DNA from: Obelidium mucronatum
Lineage: Eukaryota; Chytridiomycota; Chytridiomycetes; Chytridiales; Chytriomycetaceae
Length of the DNA stretch: 46,016 bases
Reading direction: 5' to 3'
Assembly: GCA_025765595.1 (NCBI GenBank)
Contig: JAIVFH010000222.1
Span: 1-46,016, forward strand
The first letter of the stretch is position 1. Each line of letters opens with the position of its first letter. The position numbers and the translations under genes are program-made. The notes below the pieces were generated by a model. The model was not told the DNA's origin, ran no database searches, and saw only the letters and a program-made list of their open reading frames with translations. Positions 20,856-30,081 of this stretch are shown here, one piece after another.

Positions 20856-21166
20856 TTCTAAATCTATTTGGGCTTGAAGTTTCTCCAATTTCAAAAATTC
20901 GGGTGGCGTTGTGATATCTCAAAGTCGCTTTTTTACAAAAGAGTACTGGGATGATAAGAAATTCAATAGAGGTTCTGATTTCTCGATTTGGTTTATTCAT
21001 TACTCGAGTATTGGGACAGTGGAGAAATGGGACAGTGGAGAAACCACACCAAATTGTACGAAATTATACGCGGAATCATCGCGTTTTCTATTTTACTTTT
21101 TCTTTTCTTGTTGCATGTTTTCTTTTTTTTTTTTTTCTTCTTTTTTCCTTTTTCAAAACTTTTTCA
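20856..21166. other. Divergent intergenic region with 15-bp direct repeat and pyrimidine tract
   Basis: Separates the divergent claudin-like gene and the first of the tandem unknown pair. Contains GGGACAGTGGAGAAA twice in tandem (21013-21027, 21029-21043), then a long C/T tract (about 21100-21165) directly before the ATG. The second copy of the pair (22038) also has a pyrimidine tract before its ATG, so the tract was duplicated with the gene and may be a promoter element. Confidence 0.5.
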
Positions 21167-21883
21167 ATGAAAGCTCTTTCGATCCTCAAAGAACAACTCG
21201 CGGCTGCCGTCGCCAAAAGGACTCGTTTAAATGTCCGAATTGCCGCATTTAATGCCGAAATTAACGCTCATCCAGACACGGTTGCAGCCATAGCCGCTGA
21301 TACGGAAGCAAAAGTCAAGAACATCATGTCCATTTTGAAAAGCAAGGCCTCCGGCGAAGGCATTGACACAGCTCTAGACGCTATTGGGTCTGGATTCGAT
21401 ACTGTTCCTACGTTTGTCGAATTCCCCATCCGGTTGGAAACCAAGTACTCTGACGCAGTTGGCCAAGTCTCTGCAATATTCTACAAATGGAAGGGAACTC
21501 CCATATTTGCACACAATATTGACTTTTATGGATTCTGGGACGATCGAAAGGGCCATCTGGATGTGGGCTTTACGAGAGAACGCTTTGACACTCGGTTGTA
21601 CTCCGAGTTTAGAGAGTTTCCAAAGTCTCTAGCTTCGTTTTTACCACCAAAAAAGGATATCCAAATGATCAACTGCTTATCGCGATGTGATTATGATGAC
21701 TTGCCTGAGGAATTATTGGAGAATGTGGACGCATTTTCATTTTTGAAGGTTATTCGGTACGTGAACGAAATTGAGGAGTTATCCGGTTCGCTAGAATTTT
21801 CGGAGCAAATTTTCGGGTGTTCTACAGATATTTTGCCAGATTTCGATATCGTGGTCAGCGCAAAAGAGGGTGGCGATGAATAG
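21167..21883 (+). CDS. Unrecognised family, tandem copy 1
   Basis: 238 residues, single exon, starting MKALSILKEQLAAAVAK; the frame is open further upstream, but that region is a T-rich tract. The first ~60 residues are a coiled coil (LKEQLAAAVAKRTRLNVRI). The core reads GFDTVPTFVEFPIRLETKY, GQVSAIFYKWKGTPIFA, then GHLDVGFTRERFDTRLY and FPKSLASFLPPKKDI. The tail is acidic. All these motifs recur in copy 2. I do not recognise the family. The core looks like a compact alpha/beta domain with conserved aromatic and charged positions. It lies divergent from the claudin-like gene and 154 bp before copy 2. Confidence 0.7.
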   Translation: MKALSILKEQLAAAVAKRTRLNVRIAAFNAEINAHPDTVAAIAADTEAKVKNIMSILKSKASGEGIDTALDAIGSGFDTVPTFVEFPIRLETKYSDAVGQVSAIFYKWKGTPIFAHNIDFYGFWDDRKGHLDVGFTRERFDTRLYSEFREFPKSLASFLPPKKDIQMINCLSRCDYDDLPEELLENVDAFSFLKVIRYVNEIEELSGSLEFSEQIFGCSTDILPDFDIVVSAKEGGDE

Positions 21884-22037
21884 CTGGGAAAGTTGATTGG
21901 AACAAGTGTGAGTGACCGTGGGTGTCAATGGTTGATTGATCTACACATTGATATCAAAAACAAGAATAAACATGGAGGTCAACACTTGCTTTATTGCTTG
22001 TGCTTTTTTTTTCTTTCTTTTTAAAAAGTTTCAAACA

Positions 22038-22763
22038 ATGGAGACTCTCTTGTCGCTCAACGAACAACTGGCTGCCGCCATTGCCCAAAAGGCTGCCGCA
22101 GACATACGCATTCTTGAGTTGAATGCAAGGATTGAAACTCATCCAGACACAGTCGCAGCAGCTGCCGCTGAAAAAACATCCAAAGTGAAGAAAATCATCT
22201 CCATTTTGAAAAAGAGAAAAGGCGCCTCCGTAAGAATCATTGACGCCCTCGATGCCATTGAATCTGGATTCGATACTGTGCCCATGTTTGTCGAGTTTCC
22301 AATCCGCTTGGAAACCAAATATTACATGCCTGACGCAGATGGCCAAGTCTCTGCCATATTCTATAAATGGAAAGGAGTCCCTGTATTTGCGTATGATCTT
22401 GAATTCAATGGAATTTGGGGCAATCAAAGGGACCAATTGGATTTTGGCTTTACAAGAGAAAGATTCGATGCGGGATGGTATGGCGAGTTTAAAAAGTTCC
22501 CCAAGGAGTTGGCATTGTTTCTGCCATCCAAAGACATTGCAATGGCCAGTTTAGGGGAGGTGGGGACGGGAGATGTGAATGCATTGACGTTTTTGAAGGT
22601 TGTGGCATATTTTGAGACTAAGTTTGGGTCAGAAGACGAGATAGTCTTAGGGTTTTCAAAAAGGCTTTTGCCTCATTTTATCTGCCGGAACAGTAGCAGT
22701 GATGGCAAAAATGAGTTTTTGGACCACGAAGATGAGGACCTGAGCGACGAAACCGACGATTAG
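22038..22763 (+). CDS. Unrecognised family, tandem copy 2
   Basis: 241 residues, single exon, starting METLLSLNEQLAAAIAQ. Colinear with copy 1 along its whole length: HPDTVAA in the coiled coil, GFDTVPMFVEFPIRLETKY, GQVSAIFYKWKGVPVFAY, LDFGFTRERFDAGWY, FPKELALFLP.KDIAM. The acidic C-terminal tail (DHEDEDLSDETDD) is more pronounced. The region between the core and the tail has diverged most. A pyrimidine tract precedes the ATG, as in copy 1. Function unknown. High similarity plus adjacency indicates a fairly recent tandem duplication. Confidence 0.7.
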   Translation: METLLSLNEQLAAAIAQKAAADIRILELNARIETHPDTVAAAAAEKTSKVKKIISILKKRKGASVRIIDALDAIESGFDTVPMFVEFPIRLETKYYMPDADGQVSAIFYKWKGVPVFAYDLEFNGIWGNQRDQLDFGFTRERFDAGWYGEFKKFPKELALFLPSKDIAMASLGEVGTGDVNALTFLKVVAYFETKFGSEDEIVLGFSKRLLPHFICRNSSSDGKNEFLDHEDEDLSDETDD

Positions 22764-23080
22764 TAACGGTGAAGGTGTTTGGGGTTTTGAACATGTGCGT
22801 TTTTTTTGGAATTCAATAAAAAGCAGGGGTCGCGCACTGAATTTGATTGACTGGTGTCATCAATTGTGATGACGATAGTGACCGACTATCTATACCTGAG
22901 TCTTTTGACTAGGCGCCGTGTTGGTATAGACACATTATTTATCTTGGCCCTGGTTTTACATGTCGACTTTGTGCAAGCCAAGAAAATTGAGCCACAGATC
23001 GCAACAGAAAAGATACCACAAGTTAGGCAACATCTCCTGTTCACAAAAACCACGGCTAATTCCAAGTATATATAGGCTTG
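22764..23080. other. Intergenic region before the GT31 gene
   Basis: Contains an AATAAA signal (about 22815) for the upstream gene and the promoter of the downstream glycosyltransferase. No gene or repeat seen. Confidence 0.4.
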
Positions 23081-24597
23081 ATGTTACGTCCCGACCGTCG
23101 AGTGAAGGCAACAGTGGCAGCGACCGTTGCTCTGGTCTTGTCATTATTGCTAACAGCTTTGACCATCCTATCACACGTTGCCACAATCCCTGAGTCGCAT
23201 CGACTGTCTTGGAGAGCTATTTACCAAAGCAATGAATCTGTCATTGAGTCCGTATCAGAGTCGGGAGTTTTACCTGTCAAGTCCCTGTCGCCGCCAAATG
23301 CTCTAAACTCACAACCAAACAAATACGAAAACGTGGCAATAGTAATCCACACCGGAAAAGATGTTTACAAGAAGAGAGTCACTGCTCAGCTAGACACATA
23401 TTTGCAAGGGTTCAAGAACCTGATGATTGTTGCTGATTTCCAGGGATCCGTTGGCGGACTTGATATCCACAATGTGGTTCATGGCAACAGCGAAAACCCC
23501 GCTCTGAGTATCAAGGAGAAACGAGATGAAGGATGGTGTGTATCCGCCGCTGTGTGTGTGTAACACAAAGGAGCCTTATTTTCGTGCTTGACTGTTGACT
23601 GACTCTTAGACACAATTCGAACGTTAAATTAGGAACAACGATGCACACAAATTCATCCCGGGCCTGCAGCTACTCTACAATACCTATCCTGATAAAGAAT
23701 GGTACATCATGATCGATGATGATACATACATGTTCCTTGATGCAATTATGGACGATTTGAACAAGAATTTTGACCATACCGTTCCGCATTATATGGGAAT
23801 TCCAATCAACGTTGACCAAAAGATGAATGACGTCAAGATTGAAAAACAAGCGTGCGATCACGGAAGGAATCTGACGCACGTGGACCCTCAATATGCGTAT
23901 GGAGGCTCGGGGGTTTACGTGTCGCAGGCGGCTATGAAATTGTTTATGGAAGCCGCGCCGCAATGTTTGCAGGATTATATCGATTGCTGGGGTGAGTATC
24001 CTTATTGTTGGTGTCTTTTCAATTTTGAGTAAAAACGATTAATGAATAATAATAGCTGGAGACGTGCGACTTGGTCATTGTTTCCGAGACGCGGGAATCC
24101 TGGTGAATCAAAACGGGGCATTGCAAGGGTTAAACGGCGAGAATCCCATCACGACAAAGTACGAACACTATCCATGTTTGGAACCGAAAATTTTCCACCA
24201 TGTAACCGCCGAACACGTAAGTTTCGACGATGCAAAAGAAAAAAGAAAGATGTATCTGACCCTAAACTCAACATCAAAGGTTCATGCCCTTCACCAGCTG
24301 GCAATCTCTACCGAAAACGCGAACAAACGAGTCACATACGGCGCCGTATATCAAGAATTCCACCCCAAAAACGCATCAACGATTCTCTACTTGGACACGC
24401 GACTTGAAATCACGCGAGTGTATTATCAAAACTCAAATCAGACCAATGCCGAATGCCAATTTCAATGCCTCAACGATCCTAAATGCGTTTCTTGGACAGG
24501 CGAGGGGCTGAATTGTTGGTTGGGCGATGCTCCAGGATTTAAGGTTTCAGCAAGCGGAACTGTTTCTGGCGTGGTTGGGGAAAGATACTTGTGCTGA
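23081..24597 (+). CDS. GT31/fringe-like glycosyltransferase with C-terminal PAN-like module
   Basis: Exons 23081..23535, 23633..23991 and 24056..24597 join in phase for 451 residues. The N-terminus is a type II Golgi anchor: short basic end then a hydrophobic helix VAATVALVLSLLLTALTIL. The catalytic part has VAIVIHTGKDVYKKR, then EWYIMIDDDTYMFLD with the metal- and sugar-nucleotide-binding DDD of GT31 enzymes, and YAYGGSGVYVSQAAMKLF, the GG.G.Y(V/L)S motif of the fringe/C1GALT1 class. After intron 2, LGHCFRDAGI..NGENP follows. The last ~70 residues are a PAN/apple-like module (NAECQFQCLNDPKCVSWTG..NCWLG). Such enzymes transfer hexoses to O-linked glycans; the acceptor is unknown. A carbohydrate/protein-binding module at the C-terminus could guide substrate choice. 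Confidence 0.85.
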
Positions 24598-24896
24598 ACA
24601 AATCTACTTCTATTTAAACTATAATAATATGACGTCGGCTGCGTTAATAAATTCTGTAAAGGCAATTACATAATAACTTCCTTCATTAATAACAGCACAC
24701 GTAAGGAAACAACTATAAGCTGTTGATCATTTGAAATGTGTATGATGCACCAATTCCCCGGCAGAATGCTCGCGAATTGTATCTAATCAGTGAGGCTTCA
24801 CTGCCGCTCAGTCATCGGTAAGTGACTCACCAGCGATCACAAAAGTCGCCAAACAAACCCCCTAACGTCAAAACAAAAAACGGAAAAAAAAACAGC

Positions 24897-26684
24897 ATGG
24901 CGGCGTTCTCAGATCCCGAAGAAGCCGGTTTGATCGCCAAGGAAAACTCTCCAAGCGATCGGTGGCAGAAATTAGCAAAGATTGTAAAACCTGTTTTGGT
25001 TTTGTTTCTGGCGGGAATCATTATTGTCACGATCGCTGCCACAAGAATCAAACATTCAACCACATCGGATTCATATGCACTATCAGATTCGGATATCGAT
25101 CAACTGCCTCAAACGAGTCCTTCAACCCCAACTGATGGAGATACGAGTCAATCAACCCACCGGATATCCTGGAACCTGTCTTGGATCCAAGCTGCTCCAG
25201 ATGGCTTTTCGCGACCAGTAATCGCATCCAATGGAGTCTTTCCAATCCCTGAAGTCACAACAACCGTCGGTGACACTATCCAACTCACCGTGACAAACAG
25301 TCTCGACACCCCCATCCTCATCCACTTTCACGGAACCAAAAACTCAATCAATTACGACGGAAGCCCCGCGACACAGTGTGCGATCCTGTCGACTGCAACC
25401 TTCACATATGTTGTTGACATGGTCTATGAAGGGACCTTCTTGATCCATGGACATACTGCAGGGTTGCAAACAGACGGACTAGCAGCCATGTTGATTGTAA
25501 AGCCAGTGGAACGAGTATCTCTTTATGATCGGGAGGTGTCGTTCCTGATATCAGATTGGTTTCACGAGGAATACACAAAGTGGAGTGCAAAAAGCATGAA
25601 TGCAGTGAACCATACGCATTCGATTCTGGCGCATAGTCCTGTTTCTGGGTTGGTTAATTTCGGGAGGGAGATGGCGGAGGGTGGTGTGAAGCTTGAGGCT
25701 GGGAAAGTGTATCGAATACGGATTGCGTGTATGGCTGCTCAAGCTGGTTTCTTTTTCAGGTATACAGTGGTTCTGTTTTTCCTTTTGTTATGTGCTTGCA
25801 CCCTTATTATTCTTTGCAGCATCGACGGCCATGACATGAGTGTAATTGAAGTCGATGGAGCATCCGTCGAACCAATGCACGCAGATTCAATCGAAATTGG
25901 ATCCGGTCAACGATATTCCATATTAATCCAAACGAAACCATCGGGAAACGGAACAAACTTGAACTACAACTTCCGTCTCACCATGAAAACCACCGAATTT
26001 GTCCACCCCCAACATCCCTTAACGCTCTTGAAGCTCTACTACGACACATCCAGTGTAGATTTCTTCAAGCCTTTGAAGCTGTACACAAGCGGGACGTTGG
26101 ATGAATCGAAACTAATTCCCACCTCCAAAACGCGTCTTGGACCGCCTTCTGTGCGGTTCGTGCTTGATTTCACGGGAGGTGGTAACCTTGGTTTCAACCA
26201 CACTATTTACACGACGCCATCGATTCCAACCCTGTACACTGCCCTCGCGATTGGAGCAACAGCTGGTGGATTGGATTCGACGGGATATGGGGATGTGAAT
26301 CCGCTGGTTGTACCAGACTTGGATTCTATTGTGGAGATTGTGGTTACCTCGCGGGACGCGGATCCGCATCCTGTTCATTTGCATGGGCATCGGTTTCAGG
26401 TTGTTTATGCATCTGTGGAAACGCCGATGGAACAGAGTATACCGGGATGGGACTATAACGCTGATTCGAAACACCCCTCGCTTTGGAGAGATACAGTGAT
26501 GGTTCCGGCGAAAGGATTTGTAGTGCTTCGATTCAAAGCGGATTCCCCTGGTGCCTGGCTGTTGCATTGTCATTTACCCATGCACAGTGATTTGGGAATG
26601 GCTGTCACGGTTGTGGAGGCCCCGAAAGAAATGGCGAAATTCAAGATTCCGCCGGCGAATCTTGCGCTTTGTAATTATAAATAA
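24897..26684 (+). CDS. Membrane-anchored multicopper oxidase (laccase/ferroxidase-like)
   Basis: Two exons, 24897..25759 and 25820..26684, give 575 residues; the 60-nt intron (GTATAC..TTTGCAG) contains no stop. One N-terminal membrane helix (about residues 31-49) after a short acidic cytoplasmic end makes this a type II anchored protein, unlike Fet3, which is anchored at its C-terminus. All four copper motifs are present: HFHG (143-146; Phe where many have Trp), HGH (184-186), HPVHLHGH (471-478) and HCHLPMHSDLGM (537-548), with the T1 Cys538. The enzyme oxidises phenols or metal ions while reducing oxygen to water, on the cell-surface or lumenal side. Whether it is a laccase or ferroxidase cannot be told. 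It converges on STE24 copy 1, 128 bp apart. Confidence 0.9.
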   Translation: MAAFSDPEEAGLIAKENSPSDRWQKLAKIVKPVLVLFLAGIIIVTIAATRIKHSTTSDSYALSDSDIDQLPQTSPSTPTDGDTSQSTHRISWNLSWIQAAPDGFSRPVIASNGVFPIPEVTTTVGDTIQLTVTNSLDTPILIHFHGTKNSINYDGSPATQCAILSTATFTYVVDMVYEGTFLIHGHTAGLQTDGLAAMLIVKPVERVSLYDREVSFLISDWFHEEYTKWSAKSMNAVNHTHSILAHSPVSGLVNFGREMAEGGVKLEAGKVYRIRIACMAAQAGFFFRYTVVLFFLLLCACTLIILCSIDGHDMSVIEVDGASVEPMHADSIEIGSGQRYSILIQTKPSGNGTNLNYNFRLTMKTTEFVHPQHPLTLLKLYYDTSSVDFFKPLKLYTSGTLDESKLIPTSKTRLGPPSVRFVLDFTGGGNLGFNHTIYTTPSIPTLYTALAIGATAGGLDSTGYGDVNPLVVPDLDSIVEIVVTSRDADPHPVHLHGHRFQVVYASVETPMEQSIPGWDYNADSKHPSLWRDTVMVPAKGFVVLRFKADSPGAWLLHCHLPMHSDLGMAVTVVEAPKEMAKFKIPPANLALCNYK

Positions 26685-26812
26685 CCCGCATGGGTTAGTA
26701 TAGCATTAGAGAGTACGTGGGCTCAAAAATAAAGAATATAGCCACTGAGACTTTACTCTTTGTGATTGCGCAAAAAAAAAACGGGCCAGCAAACTATAAC
26801 ACACCACTTTTT

Positions 26813-28352
26813 TTACTCCGTCTTCCCAATCGCAGCCAACCGCTCCACCATTGGCGGATGACTATAATTCCACGCACTAAACCACGGATCCGGAATCAAA
26901 TTACCCAAATTCTTTTTGTTGAGTTTAATCAACCCACTCTTCAATTCAGACGCGTATCCAAGCTTCTTGGCGTACTGATCCGCTTCAAATTCGTGCACCC
27001 GGGAAAGCGTCATGAGTGCGAACCCAGAGACAAAATCGATTGGTTCAAAGAGGAAAGAGAAGAGGACAAAGCCGATTGCGGTTGGTTGGGACGTGTAGAA
27101 ACCAAATGCGTTGTATAATGGAGTGGAGTGGATGAACTGTCAAGAGAATAAACAGTAAGTTTACGCAAGAGTGTTTAAAGGAAAACACTCACATAGGAAA
27201 ACGCATAGAACGTGACCAAAACATTAAACTGACTAACAGCCAAAGTCCGAACAATATGCGACATTTTCCAATGCCCCAATTCATGCGCAAGCACAGCCAA
27301 AATCTCACGCCTCTCCATCTGTTCCAACAGAGTATCAAACAACACGATCCGCTTATCCTTAAAGAGTCCTGTAAAGTAAGCGTTCGAGTGTGAGCTTCTC
27401 TTGCTTCCGTCAATCACAAAGAGCTTGGTAAGTGGGAAGTCGACGGATTTGGCGAGGGCGTTGATGTCGGTTTTCAAGTCTCCGTCTTCGAGGGGGGTGA
27501 ATTTGTTGAAGAGGGGGGCAATTACGGTGGGGAAGAGGAGGATGAGAGCGCATTGAGCGACAAGGCTTGATTATTTGTGTTTGGTTTTTTTTTTTTTTTT
27601 TTTTTAGTTTGACAGTTTTCCTCATGATAAAACCAGACTGAAACATACACAAAGGCGCCAGCGTAAAAGACAAAGTTCTGACCACCCCACTCAATAACAC
27701 TGATTCCACCGGCAATAAGTGGAGATCCCAAGAGAACAGTCAACAGCAGAGATTTGGCCTTGTCGGAGAAAAAGAGCGGGATAGTCATCTTGTTGAATCC
27801 AAATTCCTCTTCAACGACAAAGTTCTTGTAATAATCAAATGGGATGGAAAGGATGGTGGATTGAAGAACCCAGATGCTGCTAAAGACAACAGCTTGGAGG
27901 ATCTGAAAATAAAAAACACAATTTAACATCGGATGGATGAACGCAGAGTTGCGGCAACGTCCACTCCGCAGTCGATAAAAAAAGAAGAAGCCATCAAATA
28001 TCAAGAAATCCACCTCGTGACTGCCAGTGAATCCAGCGGCTTCGAGTACAGAGCCGGAGACGCCCCACATGAGGGGAAGAGCATCAAACACAATCATTGC
28101 AGTTGCAACCAGTTGGTTAAACAAGTCCAAACCAAAAGCAAAAGAACTCTTTGCCCGTCCGTAGGCTTTAGCCTTCTCATGCTCTTCGGCAGTGACATGT
28201 TCAGCAAGTAGTAAAGGAACTCCCAGCTTTGGATTGGCCAATCGCAAGTGTTGTCTCCACGAGAGATACGTCTTGAAGCTGTAGATTGCCCACGACACTC
28301 CGAGGACGGCTTGTTTGTAAGGGAAGTTGCTGTTGAGTCCCAACTGGATCAT
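26813..28352 (-). CDS. STE24: STE24-type CAAX prenyl protease, copy 1
   Basis: Zinc protease of the ER and nuclear membrane that trims farnesylated CAAX proteins such as mating pheromone. Exons 28352..28014, 27902..27649, 27565..27193 and 27136..26813 give 429 residues, the usual size. The zinc motif HELGHW (His292, His296) is followed by [13 protein letters not shown] with the third ligand Glu371. Other family marks: [12 protein letters not shown] near the N-terminus, [46 protein letters not shown], and C-terminal SHPPMVERL. Several hydrophobic helices fit the barrel-like fold. All motifs and frames are intact, so this is likely the working enzyme. Intron positions are shared with copies 2 and 3. 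Confidence 0.93.
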
Positions 28353-28529
28353 GATTTTTCAGAGAGACTTTTTTTTGATTGATATGGTTATTACTTCTCA
28401 TTTTCATTGCCACATTTGATTCAAATAGCACAGTTTATATTTACGCATTGTTTATGAGATCTCAGAAAAGAATTATAAGTAAAAGAGGGAAAATTAAACA
28501 TAGAAAATCATTCAAGTTAAAAAAAAAAA

Positions 28530-30019
28530 TTAAAGCGCACGAAGTCGCTCGCCCAACGTTGGGCAATCCCACGTCATGAAACTATACAGCGGATCAGGAT
28601 CAACAACACTTAGTGATCGTACGTCTTGCTTCAAGTGCTTGATGTTGAGTTTGATGAGCGCTGTCTTGAGTTCTTGTCCAAGTCCTAGTTTCTTTGCGGC
28701 TTGGTCTGCTTGGAATTCGTGGGCGCGAGCAAAGTAGAGATACGCGTACGCTAGTGTACTTCTAAGTGGGAGGTTGGCATAGTGAGAGAGAATAGAGCTG
28801 ATGAGAAGTGGATTCTCTGAAAAGAAACCGAAATCGTCCAAACAGGCGGAACTGGTTGCAAACTATGAATAATAATAGATGAATGGACAATCAAGTTGAT
28901 GTCATTTCAAAAAAAAAAACCTATACCATCGAGAAGTTCATAATGTTAGACGCGTTACTTATCAGAGCCAGAGCCAGTTTGCGCGACGCCGTCATGATAT
29001 TCCAGTGACCGAATTCACGCGCAGACAATGCAAGAATCTCTAATTTATCCATTTCGTCGAAAAGAGTCTCAGAAACATGAACTCGCTTGTGTTGGAGAAG
29101 TCCGTGAACGTAAACACCCGAGTGGCTGGTTCTTTGGCTCTCTTGGATAGTTACTCTGGATGCATCCACTGATACGGTTTCGACAACGGTAAATCCAGAC
29201 TTTTCGGCAACAAGAGCGACTCCATTTGCGATTTCTTGGTCTTCGACACGTTTGTAATTGGAGAATGTCCATGATATCATTTGTGGAGCCATCAAAGCTC
29301 CCAAAGTCATGGAAGTCAATCTACAATGAATTCAGATAACTAAAAAAATCAAAGTCGCAATCGTCTTACACCAAAATTGTGGAAAGTATTGGTCGATTTC
29401 TGCCAAACTTCAAGACCTTTACAGCTACAGGAGTAAAAGCAATAATCACGGGAAATCCGAGCAAGAATTCCTTTAATTTCAGACGGAAGACTCCCCAAGT
29501 TGTTGTTTTGCTGAGATTATGTTTTCGTTCCAACGAATTGTAGACGTAGTGCCAGGGAGCATTGAAAAGCGACCATCCGACGCCCCAGGCGGATGCCAAC
29601 AGCATTGTCTGCAGCGTCTATTGATGTTGTTGTTGTTGTTGTTGTTGTTGATATTGCGGCAAGCCCCGATTTAATCAAACAACAAGTCGAACCTCGTGCG
29701 AGCCCCCCAGCCCAACACAGCGCAGCGCCGTGCCCGCATGGTCCCACACCCACGGCAGCGTATCGAGCGCCAGCATTGCGCTTGTCGCCAGCTGCACGCA
29801 CAGCGCCTGCGCCACATCGACGCGCAGCTTGGCGCGGCCGAAGCGCCTCGCGCGCGCAAACTCTGTCTCGCTGACGCGGGCGGCCAAGCCCGCGGGCAGA
29901 GCGGCGCTGCCCAGGCGCTGGTGCTGGCGCCACGCGGCGTACGCCTTGGCGCCAAAGAAGAGCCACGAGGCGCCGATCGCAACGTGCTTTGGCGAGAGAC
30001 TGAGGCAAAAGTGTATCAT
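28530..30019 (-). CDS. STE24-like paralogue 2, predicted pseudoenzyme
   Basis: Exons 30019..29693, 29617..29370, 29320..28927 and 28862..28530 join in phase for 433 residues, with introns at the same places as copy 1. The fold is kept: AWRQHQRLGS, SLFNAPWHYVYNSLE, SHSGVYVHGLL, HEFQADQAAKKLGLG and C-terminal CPTLGERL. The zinc motif is AREFGHW: the first His of HExxH is Arg293, while Glu294, His297 and the third ligand Glu372 remain. A single-base change explains His to Arg. Loss of one zinc ligand should abolish protease activity, yet no frameshift or stop has accumulated, so a non-catalytic role under selection is likely. Exon 1 is very GC-rich; intron 1 carries a (GTT)n microsatellite. Divergent from the coiled-coil gene over 62 bp. 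Confidence 0.88.
29625..29650. repeat. GTT trinucleotide microsatellite
   Basis: About eight GTT units in intron 1 of STE24 copy 2, immediately before the acceptor on the coding strand (read there as AAC repeats). Confidence 0.8.
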
Positions 30020-30081
30020 TTTATTATTTTATGAGGTTTTATTATTTATCTGTTTTGTGTTTGTCAATAAAGCACAAAGAA
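30020..30081. promoter_or_regulatory. Bidirectional promoter, STE24-2 / coiled-coil gene (62 bp)
   Basis: Only 62 AT-rich bp separate the two start codons, flanked on both sides by GC-rich first exons. No clear TATA box. Positional inference. Confidence 0.45.

Noticed and set aside
23067..23074. TATATATA as a TATA box for the GT31 gene
   Set aside because: It ends only 6 bp before the ATG, leaving no room for transcription start and leader.
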